Shown here one piece after another: positions 7,990-17,625 of a stretch of DNA of 64,000 nt. Every line of letters starts with the position of its first letter. Positions within the stretch are counted from its first letter, which is position 1. Position numbers and translations under genes: made by a program. Under the pieces are notes generated by a model that worked only from the letters and a program-made list of their open reading frames with translations, was not told the DNA's origin and did no database searches. The stretch comes from Bacteroidota bacterium (GTDB taxonomy: Bacteria; Bacteroidota; Bacteroidia; Cytophagales; Cyclobacteriaceae), in NCBI GenBank assembly GCA_018266435.1, contig JAFEAL010000001.1:1-64000 (forward strand), in the 5' to 3' direction.

Positions 7990-9447
7990 ATGAAATCAAC
8001 AGTACTTGCTTTCTTGGTTTCAGCTATTTCATTCTTAGCATTTTCTCAGTTAAAAGTGAAGGGAGAAAAAGATAAACAATTTGTTGCGCAGGAACTTGAT
8101 AGAAAGTTTTCAAAATCTTGCACCATTGCCAAACAAATTTGGAGTTGGGCTGAAATGGGATACTTAGAACAAAAAAGTTCTGCCTTGCACCAGGAGACAT
8201 TAAAAAGTGCTGGCTTCAGTATCCAAACCGGAGTAGCTGATATTCCTACGGCATTTGTTGCCACGTATGGAAGCGGGAAACCGGTAATTGGAATTTTAGC
8301 TGAGTTTGATGCTTTGCCCGGGCTTTCGCAAGATTCGGTCCCCTACAAAAAACCAATTCGCGAAGGTGCACCTGGTCATGGTTGCGGTCATAACTTATTT
8401 GGCACAGCTTCCGTAACGGCTGCCATCGCCATAAAAGATTGGCTGGTAAAGAATAATCGTTCGGGAACAATCAAAGTATTTGGTACCCCGGCAGAAGAAG
8501 GTGGCGGAGGAAAAACATATATGGTTAAGGCCGGATTATTTAATGGTATAGATGCCGTGCTGCACTGGCATCCGGGTAACAGCAACCAAGCCAACCCCGA
8601 AAGTTGTTTGGCCAACATCAGCGGAAGATTTCGCTTTCACGGGGTAGCCGCTCATGCTGCTGCCAACCCTGACGCAGGCAAGTCAGCCTTAGATGCCGTT
8701 GAATCAATGGATTATATGGTAAACCTCATGCGCGAGCACGTACCCCAGGAATCACGCATTCATTATGTAATCACCAAAGGCGGGCTCACCTCCAATGTGG
8801 TTCCTGATTTTGCCGAAGTGGAATACACCGTGAGGCATCCTGATGTAACCATGACCAAAAAAATATGGGCCCGTGTGGTGAAGTGTGCAGATGCGGCTGC
8901 CATGGGAACTGAAACTACAATGGATTATGAACTGGAGTCAGGCCTATACAACCTGTTACCCAATGAAACGCTTTCTAAAATCATGCACGATAATTTGACT
9001 ATGGTTGGTGGCGTAAAATATACTCCGGCAGAAATCGAGTTTGCCCAAACACTTCAAACATCATTCACCGGTAAAAAGCCGGATGTGAGAGATGCCGCAA
9101 CGGTTGAACCCTATCGTACCGGTGTTTTTTTTCCTGCCTCAACTGATGTGGGTAACATCAGTTGGGTAGTGCCTACGGTTGGTTTGAGTACGGCTACCTG
9201 GGTGCCCGGCACACCCGCACACTCCTGGCAAAGCACCTCAACAGGTGCCATGGGTATAGGCCTAAAAGCCATGCTCAACGCCAGCAAAACTATTGCTATG
9301 ACTGGTGTAGACCTTTTCAATAATCCCACAGCTATCGATGCGGCCAAAACTGAACTAAACAATAGACGAGGAGGTGATTTTAAATACGAATCTTTGGTGG
9401 GCGACCGCAAACCACCGTTGGATTACCGCAAAGATCAAGTAAAATAA
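7990..9447 (+). CDS. exported M20-family amidohydrolase (AbgB-like)
   Basis: 485 residues with a signal peptide (MKSTVLAFLVSAISFLAFS). Metal-binding motifs of the M20/ACY1 family are present: GHGCGHNLFGTA (Cys-His ligands), the glutamate pair in TPAEEGGGGK, and HWHPG; a dimerisation-domain segment FRFHGVAAHAAANPDAGKSA follows. It resembles the AbgB group (aminobenzoyl-glutamate hydrolase) more than peptidase T, but the true substrate is unknown. The signal peptide indicates envelope localisation. Single gene between sua5 and pfkA. Confidence 0.85.
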   Translation: MKSTVLAFLVSAISFLAFSQLKVKGEKDKQFVAQELDRKFSKSCTIAKQIWSWAEMGYLEQKSSALHQETLKSAGFSIQTGVADIPTAFVATYGSGKPVIGILAEFDALPGLSQDSVPYKKPIREGAPGHGCGHNLFGTASVTAAIAIKDWLVKNNRSGTIKVFGTPAEEGGGGKTYMVKAGLFNGIDAVLHWHPGNSNQANPESCLANISGRFRFHGVAAHAAANPDAGKSALDAVESMDYMVNLMREHVPQESRIHYVITKGGLTSNVVPDFAEVEYTVRHPDVTMTKKIWARVVKCADAAAMGTETTMDYELESGLYNLLPNETLSKIMHDNLTMVGGVKYTPAEIEFAQTLQTSFTGKKPDVRDAATVEPYRTGVFFPASTDVGNISWVVPTVGLSTATWVPGTPAHSWQSTSTGAMGIGLKAMLNASKTIAMTGVDLFNNPTAIDAAKTELNNRRGGDFKYESLVGDRKPPLDYRKDQVK

Positions 9448-9525
9448 TTTTGTGTAATTGATAGTATACCTTTTTGATTTGCGCGTGACAATAATGAGTA
9501 ACGTTAATCTTGGATATATTTTTTC

Positions 9526-10617
9526 ATGAAAAAAATTTTAGTTCTGACAGGTGGTGGAGATTGCCCCGGCCTCAACGCAGTGATTCGTGGAATAGCTAAA
9601 CGTGCACGAAAAGAAAAAAACTGGGAACTGTATGGTAGCATCGAAGCATTTAATGGAGTGCTGAATGAGCCGCAGGAAATTGTGAAGCTTACATCAAAAC
9701 GAACGGCCGGCATTCACGTGCGCGGGGGCACGATACTAAAAACAACTAATAAGTCTAACCCCATAAAATACCCGGTACCTCAGCCAGACGGTTCCATAAA
9801 ATTCATTGACCGGTCAGATGAGTTAGTTGACAAGTTGAAAAAATTAGATTTTGATGCTGTGATCAATATTGGTGGCGATGGCTCACAAAAAATTTCAAAA
9901 GTGTTGCACGACAAGGGTATTCCGGTTATTGGAGTTCCAAAAACTATTGACAATGATTTATCAGCTACCGACATGACCTTTGGATTTCAAACAGCAGTGC
10001 AGATCGCTACTGATAGTTTTGATAAACTCGTAACTACAGCCGAGAGCCACCACCGGGTCATGATCATGGAGGTGATGGGCCGTGATGCCGGATGGATAGC
10101 AGCACATACGGCAATAGCAGGGGGAGCTGAAATTTGTTTGATTCCTGAAATACCGTACAACATTCATAAATTGGTTGAGCGCATTCAACACCGCTATGTA
10201 AAAGGCCGGGGATTTGTAAATATTGTGATAGCCGAAGGAGCCAAACCAAAAGAAGGAACCATAACCGCTACGGTTGGTGAAAAAGGATCGGAGCATGTAC
10301 GGCTCGGAGGTGTGGCCTATCAGTTATCTAAACAATTAAAAGACGCAGGCTGTCGGGCTGAAATCAGGGAAACTGTGCTTGGCCATGTGCAACGCGGTGG
10401 AACACCCTCAGCTTTTGATCGTGTGTTGGCATCGGTATTCGGGGTAAAGGCTTTTGAACTGGCGCTCGAAAAAAACTTTGGGCGGATGGTGGCTTTAAAG
10501 AATAACCAGATCGTTTCTGTTCCGCTTGAGGAGGCTACACAAAAACCAAATTTTGTAATTCCTGATTCCTATCTGGTGCAGGCCGCGAAAGGTTTAGGTA
10601 TCAGTTTTGGAGATTGA
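9526..10617 (+). CDS. pfkA: 6-phosphofructokinase
   Basis: 363 residues, cytosolic glycolytic enzyme phosphorylating fructose 6-phosphate. Motifs: TGGGDCPGLNAVIRG at the N-terminus, GGDGS at 116-120, PKTIDND with Lys139, and EVMGRDAGWIA. The glycine of GGDGS corresponds to E. coli Gly104 and predicts ATP rather than pyrophosphate as donor, while Lys139 is at the position that is Gly124 in E. coli and Lys in PPi enzymes. This Gly/Lys combination is known in group III enzymes. It is monocistronic, closed by a strong bidirectional terminator shared with dnaN. Confidence 0.93.
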   Translation: MKKILVLTGGGDCPGLNAVIRGIAKRARKEKNWELYGSIEAFNGVLNEPQEIVKLTSKRTAGIHVRGGTILKTTNKSNPIKYPVPQPDGSIKFIDRSDELVDKLKKLDFDAVINIGGDGSQKISKVLHDKGIPVIGVPKTIDNDLSATDMTFGFQTAVQIATDSFDKLVTTAESHHRVMIMEVMGRDAGWIAAHTAIAGGAEICLIPEIPYNIHKLVERIQHRYVKGRGFVNIVIAEGAKPKEGTITATVGEKGSEHVRLGGVAYQLSKQLKDAGCRAEIRETVLGHVQRGGTPSAFDRVLASVFGVKAFELALEKNFGRMVALKNNQIVSVPLEEATQKPNFVIPDSYLVQAAKGLGISFGD

Positions 10618-10642
10618 CGTACACAGCCATTTTTTTACAAAC

Positions 10643-10672
10643 AAAAAAGCCATTCGGATGAATGGCTTTTTT
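10643..10672. terminator. bidirectional terminator between pfkA and dnaN
   Basis: GCCATTC (10649-10655), GGAT loop and GAATGGC (10660-10666) form a perfect 7-bp stem, flanked by A6 on the left and T6 on the right, so it can terminate both the rightward pfkA and the leftward dnaN transcripts. Confidence 0.9.
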
Positions 10673-10675
10673 GTT

Positions 10676-11800
10676 TTAAGCGTATTGGTTTAGCATGACC
10701 GGCATCACCAGCATTAAAATATCTTCACCCTTGTCTTTTTCGCCAGGGAAGATAACTCCGGCTTTGTTAGAAGCCGACATGTTTAATTTAATTTGGTCGG
10801 TGTCAAGGTTGCTCAACATCTCAATTAAAAAACGAGCATTAAATCCAATCTCAATGTCTTCGCCTTCGTGTTCGCACGATAGGCGTTCGTTGGCTTCATT
10901 GGAGAAGTCAAGATCTTCAGCCGAAACCTGCAGTTCACTTCCGGTTATTTTTAAACGAACCTGATGCGTGGTTTTATTAGCATAAATCGAAATCCTGCGC
11001 AACGAACTCAGCAAATCGGTGCGACTGATGGTCATTTTGATCGGATTAGAAGTAGGAATTACATTTTCGTAATCAGGAAAACGCTCATCAATCAGGCGGC
11101 AAATCATCCGGATGTTTCCAAAACGGAAAAAGGCATTGCTCATGTTAAAATCAATGCTCACATCTGTATTTTCAGTAGGCAGTGTAGCTTTCAATAAATT
11201 CAACGCTTTACGGGGAATGATGATCGTGTTTCCGCTTTCAGATTTTATGTCGGTTCTGCGGTAGCGAACCAGCCGGTGACCATCAGTGGCAACAAACGTA
11301 GTATTTTTCTCACCCAGATTTACGTACACACCGGTCATGGCCGGGCGAAGTTCATCACTGCTGGTAGCAAAAATGGTGTTGTTGATTGCACGGGCCAAAA
11401 CTTCTGTAGAAATGTTGGCAGAAAAATCGTTAGAGACGGCCGGTACTTTAGGAAAGTCGGTGGCGTTTTCTCCGGATAGTTTATACCGACCATTGTCAGA
11501 GTTGATTTCTATGCCGTAGCTGGATTCGTCCACCGAAAAAGTAACCGGTTGATCAGGCAGATTTTTTAATGTCTCCAGCAATATTTTTGCAGGCACGGCA
11601 ATACTGCCTTTTTCTTTCGACTCTACGTTGATCTCCGTAATCATGGAGGTTTGCAGATCGGAGGCCGTAACCGTCAGCTTACTCTTCTCAATCTCAAAAA
11701 GAAAATTTTCAAGAATGGGCACCACAGGATTGGTGGTAATCACGCCATTGATGTTTGAAAGTTGTTTCAGCAAATAGCTGGAGTTGACTATGAACTTCAT
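10676..11800 (-). CDS. dnaN: DNA polymerase III beta sliding clamp
   Basis: 374 residues, the usual length for the clamp. It starts MKFIVNSSYLLKQLS and ends with the conserved PVMLNQYA, in which the C-terminal MPM/L-like tail forms part of the peptide-binding cleft. Interior segments SDLQTSMITEI, KALNLLKATLP and YANKTTHQVRLKI fit the three-domain clamp fold. The ring tethers DNA polymerase III and repair factors to DNA. The longer reading frame to 11872 is rejected because the family start is the ATG at 11800. dnaA and recF are not adjacent, as is common in this phylum. Confidence 0.96.
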   Translation of the reverse strand: MKFIVNSSYLLKQLSNINGVITTNPVVPILENFLFEIEKSKLTVTASDLQTSMITEINVESKEKGSIAVPAKILLETLKNLPDQPVTFSVDESSYGIEINSDNGRYKLSGENATDFPKVPAVSNDFSANISTEVLARAINNTIFATSSDELRPAMTGVYVNLGEKNTTFVATDGHRLVRYRRTDIKSESGNTIIIPRKALNLLKATLPTENTDVSIDFNMSNAFFRFGNIRMICRLIDERFPDYENVIPTSNPIKMTISRTDLLSSLRRISIYANKTTHQVRLKITGSELQVSAEDLDFSNEANERLSCEHEGEDIEIGFNARFLIEMLSNLDTDQIKLNMSASNKAGVIFPGEKDKGEDILMLVMPVMLNQYA

Positions 11801-12021
11801 CGAATTCTGATTTGTGGTTGTTAATGGGCGGTAAAGGTATAAAGAATTGACAATCAGAAAAACAGCGATCATTACCTTTCAGAAAAAATCTGTAAACCCG
11901 GTTTTCGTTGTGGTATTTAATAATTTTCGGTATTCTTGTTTTTGGTCAATTTATTTTTCTAAATAGTTTTTTAACGAGAATAGCCGGTGCTTTTATTACC
12001 TTAATTTCAAATTATTACCTC

Positions 12022-14064
12022 ATGAAAAAAATATTGGTTGTACTGATCCTATTGATTAGCCCTACAGTTTGGGGCCAAGGCCTTGAGCGGTTTCACAGTT
12101 ATCCATTTGAAACGGAATTTGCAGCCTCTGCCGATGGCAAAAATGTGGCCTGGGTGGTAAATGATCAAGGTAAACGTAACGTGATGATTAAGACGGGAAA
12201 TGATCTGCCCCATGCCATTACCAATTACGATCAGGATGACGGGCAAGAAATATCACAGTTGGTATTTTCACCCAATGGTACCAAACTTGTATTTGTTCGG
12301 GGAGGAGGGGCAAACCTACATGGGCAAAATCCTAATCCCTCCAGTTTATCTGAAGGAGCCGAACAGGCGATTTATTTTAAAGACCTTTCATCAAAAAACT
12401 TACCATCGCGCATAGCACAAGGAAACAGCCCGCTTTTTACTCCCGATGGTTTGAAGATTTTATTTGCCAAAGGTGGGCAGATTTATGAAACCAACCTGGA
12501 CATCAATGCAGTGCCCAAACTTCTTTTTGTGGCCAGGGGTACCAACTATGCCCCTAAGTTTTCGCCCAACGGCCTGGAAATACTTTTTACCAGCGACCGG
12601 GGTGATCATAGCTTCTCCGGAATTTACAACACGGTATCAAAAAAAATAAGATGGATTGCACCCGATGCTTCGCTTGACAACTTTCCGGTTTGGTCGCCTG
12701 ATGGAAAACAAATTGCCTTTATCCGTTATGCCGGAATCAAGATTAACGAAATCAAAAACTACATTGCCGGAATAAAATTTTCCGTTTGGATAGCCGATGC
12801 CGAATCACTAAAAGCTAAAATGGTATGGTCATCGCCATCTGATGACGGGGGATTTGCGCAAGAAAGAGAAAAGCCGCTGGCGTGGACGGCCACTAACCGA
12901 ATTTTGTTTTATTCCGAACACACCGGCTGGAACCACATTTACTCCATGAATCCCGATGGATCAGATTTAAAAGACATCACCCCGGGCAATCAAAGTGAAG
13001 TAGAAAATTTTACACTTGACGCAGCCGGACAAAATATCTACTTCGATGGGAATAAAGATGACATCGACCGCAGGCACATTTGGAAATCCAGCGTGATGAA
13101 TGGAAACCCCACCGCTATAACTTTAGGAGATGGAATAGAGATGTACCCGGCCTTTGGCGGAACCCAATTGTATTGTTTTCGCTCTACGATCAATCAGCCG
13201 ATGGCACTTGCGCGGATTGATGAATTGAAAAAAGCGACTGTTGTGTTGAACGTAATGGTTAAAGCGCCTGCCTACTCGGCACAATCGTTTATCAAACCAG
13301 AACAAGTTATTTTTAAAGCGGCAGACGGCACTACCATTCATGGGCAACTCTTCATCGATCGCAAAACTACAGGCAAGCGTGCGGGTATTGTGTACATGCA
13401 CGGTGGCCCGCAGCGGCAAATGTTACTCGGTTATCATTACATGGATTATTACAGTGGAGATTATTCATTCAATCAGTTTATGGCCAACTCGGGCTATGCT
13501 GTAATTGCCGTTAATTACCGCTGTGGCATAGGTTATGGAAAAAATTTCAGGCTGGCCAAAAATCAAGGACCTCGCGGTGCTAGCGAATATCAAGACGTAG
13601 TGGCTGCCGCTAAATTTTTACAAACACTTCCTGAAGTGGAGCCTTCCAAAATCGGCTTGTGGGGCGGCTCGTATGGAGGCTACCTAACTGCGATGGGGTT
13701 GTCAAGAAATCCTGAAATTTTTAAAGCAGGAGTTGATCTTCATGGCGTACACGATTGGTCGTTCGATGCACAGGATGCCACCAATGGTTGGGGATTAGGC
13801 AAAAACGATATGGACCTGGCCCGAAGTTCGTCTCCTGTTGCTGATCTTTCAAAATGGACTGCTCCGGTTCTCTTCATTCATGGCGATGACGACCGCAACG
13901 TACAATTTCAGCAAACCACCGATTTAGTTACCAAGCTGCGTGAAAAAAATGTACCCTTGGAGTTGTTGGTCTTTCCCGATGAGGTGCATGGTTTTTTACG
14001 GTATGAAACATGGCAAAATGTATTTAACAGCGCCAAAGATTTTTTTGACCGAAAACTAAAATAG
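12022..14064 (+). CDS. S9-family (DPP/acylaminoacyl-type) serine peptidase
   Basis: 680 residues with a signal peptide (MKKILVVLILLISPTVWG). The N-terminal about 400 residues form a TolB/WD40-like beta-propeller with repeats such as FSPNGLEILFTSDRG and WSPDGKQIAFIRY. The C-terminal alpha/beta-hydrolase domain has nucleophile S550 in GGSYGGY, then D622 in HGDDDRN and H656 in DEVHGF. Family members release dipeptides or acylated residues from oligopeptides; here it should act in the periplasm. The ORF extends upstream to 11908, but the ATG at 12022 opens directly onto the signal peptide and is chosen. Confidence 0.9.
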   Translation: MKKILVVLILLISPTVWGQGLERFHSYPFETEFAASADGKNVAWVVNDQGKRNVMIKTGNDLPHAITNYDQDDGQEISQLVFSPNGTKLVFVRGGGANLHGQNPNPSSLSEGAEQAIYFKDLSSKNLPSRIAQGNSPLFTPDGLKILFAKGGQIYETNLDINAVPKLLFVARGTNYAPKFSPNGLEILFTSDRGDHSFSGIYNTVSKKIRWIAPDASLDNFPVWSPDGKQIAFIRYAGIKINEIKNYIAGIKFSVWIADAESLKAKMVWSSPSDDGGFAQEREKPLAWTATNRILFYSEHTGWNHIYSMNPDGSDLKDITPGNQSEVENFTLDAAGQNIYFDGNKDDIDRRHIWKSSVMNGNPTAITLGDGIEMYPAFGGTQLYCFRSTINQPMALARIDELKKATVVLNVMVKAPAYSAQSFIKPEQVIFKAADGTTIHGQLFIDRKTTGKRAGIVYMHGGPQRQMLLGYHYMDYYSGDYSFNQFMANSGYAVIAVNYRCGIGYGKNFRLAKNQGPRGASEYQDVVAAAKFLQTLPEVEPSKIGLWGGSYGGYLTAMGLSRNPEIFKAGVDLHGVHDWSFDAQDATNGWGLGKNDMDLARSSSPVADLSKWTAPVLFIHGDDDRNVQFQQTTDLVTKLREKNVPLELLVFPDEVHGFLRYETWQNVFNSAKDFFDRKLK

Positions 14065-14097
14065 ATATAAGACATGGGGTAGTTTAGAGTAGACCCA

Positions 14098-14790
14098 ATG
14101 AAAAAATTAGTTGCGCTTACAGGTGCAGGGATCAGTGCGGAGAGTGGCCTTGCCACCTTTCGCGGCTCTGGTGGATTGTGGGAAGGATATAAAGTAGAAG
14201 AAGTGGCCACACCCGAAGCATGGAAAAATAATCAGCAATTAGTGCTGGAGTTTTACAACCAGCGAAGAAAGGCAGCCCTTCACGCAAAGCCTAACCCAGG
14301 GCATAAAATATTAGCTGAATTACAAACTGATTTTGATGTAACGGTCATCACACAAAATGTGGATGATCTGCACGAGCGGGCCGGCTCAACAAATGTTGTT
14401 CACTTGCACGGAAACTTGTTTGAGTCACGCAGCACACTTGATCCTTCACTCGTTTATAAAATTAATGGATGGCAACTAAACCCGGGCGACCGTTGCGAGC
14501 GCGGCTCACAACTCAGACCCAACATTGTTTGGTTCGGTGAGATGGTTCCTATGATTGAAGTAGCAGCAAAAATTGCTGCAACAGCAGATATTTTTTTAGT
14601 AGTTGGAACTTCTATGGTGGTTTATCCGGCTGCAGGGTTGATAGATTATGTTCGGGATGAAGCCAAAAAGTTTGTGATTGACCCAAAAAAACCTGAAATC
14701 ATTCATGCATCCAATCTGGAATTTATCACCGAAAAGGCAAGTGTAGGTATGGCAAGACTGAATGAAAGACTGAAAGAAATACTTGAATAA
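14098..14790 (+). CDS. cobB: SIR2-family NAD-dependent protein deacylase
   Basis: 230 residues. NAD-binding motifs GAGISAESGLATFRG and TQNVDDLHERAG and the catalytic His in HLHGNL are present. A YNQR sequence matches the YxxR pair that marks class III sirtuins (Sirt5/CobB-like), which remove succinyl/malonyl as well as acetyl groups. The zinc-binding module is shortened, and its four cysteines are missing; only one Cys occurs there. The assignment as deacylase is family knowledge; the loss of the zinc site is seen directly. Next gene 43 bp downstream on the same strand. Confidence 0.88.
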   Translation: MKKLVALTGAGISAESGLATFRGSGGLWEGYKVEEVATPEAWKNNQQLVLEFYNQRRKAALHAKPNPGHKILAELQTDFDVTVITQNVDDLHERAGSTNVVHLHGNLFESRSTLDPSLVYKINGWQLNPGDRCERGSQLRPNIVWFGEMVPMIEVAAKIAATADIFLVVGTSMVVYPAAGLIDYVRDEAKKFVIDPKKPEIIHASNLEFITEKASVGMARLNERLKEILE

Positions 14791-14833
14791 CCTAATCCAG
14801 CTAATTTTATTTTTATTGTCATCTTTATCGTTT

Positions 14834-15499
14834 ATGAAAAAAGTAATGATCACAGGTTCGAGCGGAATGGTGGGGAGGGGTGTACTCATTGAATGCCTCG
14901 AAAGCAAGGATGTTGAAAAGGTACTCGTCATTAATCGATCACCCATCGGCCTGAGCCACCCAAAGTTGGAAGAAATCTTATTAAAAGATTTTTTGCAGAT
15001 AGAATCAATCAAGGGCAAGCTGGCCGGGTATGATGCGTGCTTTTATTGCATGGGTATCTCGGTTATAGGGTTGAGCGAAGATGAGTACTCTAAAATAACG
15101 TTTAAAACAACTCAGGCATTTGCTGATGTTTTACATTCATTAAACCCCTCTTTGGTATTTTGTTACGTATCCGGTAAAAATACTGACAGTACTGAAAAGG
15201 GCAGCCTAATGTGGGCACGAGTAAAAGGCAAGACAGAAAATATGATTTTAAACAAAGGATTTAAAGATGCTTATGCTTTTCGCCCGGGAGTAATTATTCC
15301 TGAAAAAGGAGTCAAGTCAAAGACTAAGCTCTACAACTTTTTCTACATCATTATGACTCCTTTTTTTCCATTGTTTAAATTGTTGAGCAGCACTACAACC
15401 TCATCCCGGTTAGGGCAAGCCATGATTAAAGCCATGTTGCAACCGTTCGATAAAAAAATTCTCGAATCAAGAGACATTAACGAACTGGCAATGCGTTGA
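14834..15499 (+). CDS. NAD(P)-binding, epimerase/oxidoreductase-like protein
   Basis: 221 residues starting MKKVMITGSSGMVGRGV, a Rossmann GxxGxxG motif for NAD(P). It resembles the atypical short-chain/NAD-dependent epimerase family (NAD(P)H-binding, HTATIP2-like). A SGKNTDSTEKGS segment sits where the catalytic Ser region lies, but a clear YxxxK is not seen, so catalytic activity is uncertain. The frame continues upstream to 14783, but the ATG at 14834 places the Rossmann motif at the N-terminus as in relatives. Confidence 0.75.
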   Translation: MKKVMITGSSGMVGRGVLIECLESKDVEKVLVINRSPIGLSHPKLEEILLKDFLQIESIKGKLAGYDACFYCMGISVIGLSEDEYSKITFKTTQAFADVLHSLNPSLVFCYVSGKNTDSTEKGSLMWARVKGKTENMILNKGFKDAYAFRPGVIIPEKGVKSKTKLYNFFYIIMTPFFPLFKLLSSTTTSSRLGQAMIKAMLQPFDKKILESRDINELAMR

Positions 15500-15542
15500 T
15501 TTTTTTGTGCCACAGCCAGTATGACAATACACCGGGGATAAC

Positions 15543-15866
15543 TCATGCGAGTAGGGTAAGTATCATCGGGTCAAATTTGCCAGAGGATGCAATGCTTGAA
15601 TAGATAGCAGCCGTCAAATCAAAAAATAATCCTGCGTAAGCCCATTCTTTTATGCGTTTCAGATTTGGGATGAGAATGAATATCGAACCAACCAATTTTG
15701 CGAAACTGATGAATGGAATAAAATAAACCGGATAGCCGAGTTGGTTGTGAATTAACTCGATGGCTTGTTGTGTCGGCTGAAGGCCACCTACAGCAGAGAA
15801 AATCATTAACAGGGAAAACAAAATAGTGAATGTCCAGTAGAGTGTGTTGGTTTTTTTAGGTGTCAT
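15543..15866 (-). CDS. DoxX-like small membrane protein
   Basis: 107 residues with four hydrophobic segments. It matches the DoxX-like family, with the conserved early LLMIFSAVGGL, the central PFISFAKLVGSI and the later WAYAGLFFDLTAA. Function in this family is poorly known; some DoxX proteins associate with quinone or thiosulfate oxidation and redox stress. It is the most promoter-distal minus-strand gene next to the accessory cluster, 91 bp from the RibD-like gene, and whether it shares that transcript is unclear. Confidence 0.8.
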   Translation of the reverse strand: MTPKKTNTLYWTFTILFSLLMIFSAVGGLQPTQQAIELIHNQLGYPVYFIPFISFAKLVGSIFILIPNLKRIKEWAYAGLFFDLTAAIYSSIASSGKFDPMILTLLA

Positions 15867-15957
15867 TTTTTAGTTAAGTAAAATTGAAAAACTACTCTCC
15901 AGAGATACTCGTCAGGCGTTGAAGATCATTGATTTAGCGGCTATAATAACACTATTC

Positions 15958-16578
15958 CTATTTCTTTGTTAATCGGTATTTTAAGTGTGTGACCAAGTCT
16001 GAGGATATTACTTCTGCAATTTGAATATCGTATTTGTCTTTTTGAATTCCATCAAACAGACGTATGCCGCTTCCTAAAAAAACAGGAGCAATGTGAATGA
16101 AAAATTCATCGACCAGCCCGGCATTGAGAAATTGCTGAATAGTGTTTGCGCCACCTTGTATTCTGATGTCCTTTCCATTGGCCGATTGCTTCGCTTTTTC
16201 CAATGCATGTTGAATTCCGTCATTGATAAAATAATAAGTGGTTGTTCCTTGTTGTACCCAAGGCTTCCGTTGTTCGTGTGTCAGCACATACACGTCTGTT
16301 TTATATAAATCTTCTTTCCAAACAACTTCACCTTCTTCAAACATTCGTTTTCCCATAATGTAAGCCCCGGTTCTGGCAAATACTTCATCAATCAGTTTAC
16401 TATCAGCACCGTATTCTTCACCGCCTTCCATATTGATGTGTTTCCAAAATGCTTTTTGTTTAAACATCCACCGGTGAATTTTTGGTGAAACGCCACCCAT
16501 TGGGTTGCTTGGGCTTCTGTTATCTCCGGCAAAAAAACCATCCAACGATATTCCGCTATCAAAGATTATTTTACTCAT
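15958..16578 (-). CDS. RibD C-terminal/dihydrofolate-reductase-like protein (copy 1)
   Basis: 206 residues of the RibD_C / DHFR-like superfamily. It starts with the typical ISLDGFFAG strand and has GKRMFEEGEVVW, then IRIQGGANTIQQFLNAGLVDEFFIHIAPVFLG, in which the GGA(N) loop and the EFFIHI strand are characteristic. These proteins use NADPH for reductions; the physiological substrate is unknown. It is the tail gene of the ArsR-led cluster and has a second, divergent copy at 18089-18697. Confidence 0.82.
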   Translation of the reverse strand: MSKIIFDSGISLDGFFAGDNRSPSNPMGGVSPKIHRWMFKQKAFWKHINMEGGEEYGADSKLIDEVFARTGAYIMGKRMFEEGEVVWKEDLYKTDVYVLTHEQRKPWVQQGTTTYYFINDGIQHALEKAKQSANGKDIRIQGGANTIQQFLNAGLVDEFFIHIAPVFLGSGIRLFDGIQKDKYDIQIAEVISSDLVTHLKYRLTKK

Positions 16579-16651
16579 ATTTATGATTTAATATGTTTTT
16601 GTCAATGGTTTTGATTTTTTGAAATACGCTTTACATTTTTTTGAGTACTAT

Positions 16652-17614
16652 TTATTTTTGAAAGTTGATCATCCAGTTAATTCCGTATTGGTCACTAAAC
16701 TCACCAAAGTATGCGCCAAAAAACATGTCAGCCATTGGCATGGTTATGTTTCCACCTGCTGAAAGTTCGTTAAATAACCTGTCTGCTTCTTCTCTTGTTT
16801 CAGGTTCGAGGCAAAGGTGCATGTTGTTTCCTTTCGTTAAAGTAAAACCCATTTCTTTGGGTGCGTCTGTTCCCATTAAAATGTGATTACCTGTAATTGG
16901 CAGTTCCACATGCAACACCATTTTTTTGATGGCTTCGGCTACAGGCGGGTGGTTAGGTTCAGCGGGTATTTCGCCAAAACGCTGAATGCCCTTTCCAATA
17001 AATTCAGTTTTAAAAACTTTTTTATAAAAAATAAAAGCTTCTTCCGTTTTTCCGTCAAAATTCAAATAGCTTGATACTCTTGCTTTGTTGCTGGGTTTGT
17101 TTTGCTTGCGAAGTTTAAATTTTGCTTCAATGTATTGGTCTAAATTTTCGAGACTCATGGTTAAGCCTTCTTTGAAACCCATTTGAATGTGTTGCTCAAT
17201 GTCGGCAAAAGTTTTGTGTGTTATCGTAATGCGTACAGTTGTAGTTTCGTTTTGTTCGCTGAAATTCAAATCCCATGCTGATTCTGGAAGCTCCGCATTA
17301 ATGGTTTCGTGCTCATCAGCAAAAGTGTTAATGGTTTTAATATTGGTTTTCGGGCTTATGGAAGAAAATTTCTGAATGGACCAATGTTCTTCTCCTTGCG
17401 GGCTGATCATGGCATAAAATCTTCGCCCACCAACTTTAAAGTCCATAAATTTCGTTTTTGATATCCATGGTTTAGGCGCCCACCATTGGTCAAGGATTTC
17501 GGCCTTTGTCCAGGCATCCCAAACCAAATCAAGGTTAGCCGCAAACTCTCGTGTTACGTTTATGGTGTTGGTTTCTTTGCTGATAATAAAATCAAACGGC
17601 AGAGGAGGTTTCAT
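16652..17614 (-). CDS. AHSA1 (SRPBCC)-VOC two-domain fusion protein
   Basis: 320 residues. Residues about 15-165 form an AHSA1/SRPBCC domain ([39 protein letters not shown]). After a basic linker, residues about 180-320 form a PhnB-like VOC domain ([18 protein letters not shown], ending [10 protein letters not shown]). The two halves closely match the separate proteins at 19447-19944 and 18975-19391, which lie in the same order, so this is a fused paralog of that pair. SRPBCC domains bind hydrophobic ligands, and VOC domains are often metal-dependent; the activity is unknown. Confidence 0.85.
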   Translation of the reverse strand: MKPPLPFDFIISKETNTINVTREFAANLDLVWDAWTKAEILDQWWAPKPWISKTKFMDFKVGGRRFYAMISPQGEEHWSIQKFSSISPKTNIKTINTFADEHETINAELPESAWDLNFSEQNETTTVRITITHKTFADIEQHIQMGFKEGLTMSLENLDQYIEAKFKLRKQNKPSNKARVSSYLNFDGKTEEAFIFYKKVFKTEFIGKGIQRFGEIPAEPNHPPVAEAIKKMVLHVELPITGNHILMGTDAPKEMGFTLTKGNNMHLCLEPETREEADRLFNELSAGGNITMPMADMFFGAYFGEFSDQYGINWMINFQK

Positions 17615-17625
17615 GTTGAACTAAT

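Noticed and set aside
10676-11872. Upstream extension of dnaN
   Set aside because: The family start MKFIV is the ATG at 11800; the extra 24 residues are promoter-region translation.
11908-14064. Longer N-terminus of the S9 peptidase
   Set aside because: The ATG at 12022 opens directly onto a standard signal peptide; the extra residues add a second hydrophobic stretch with no support.
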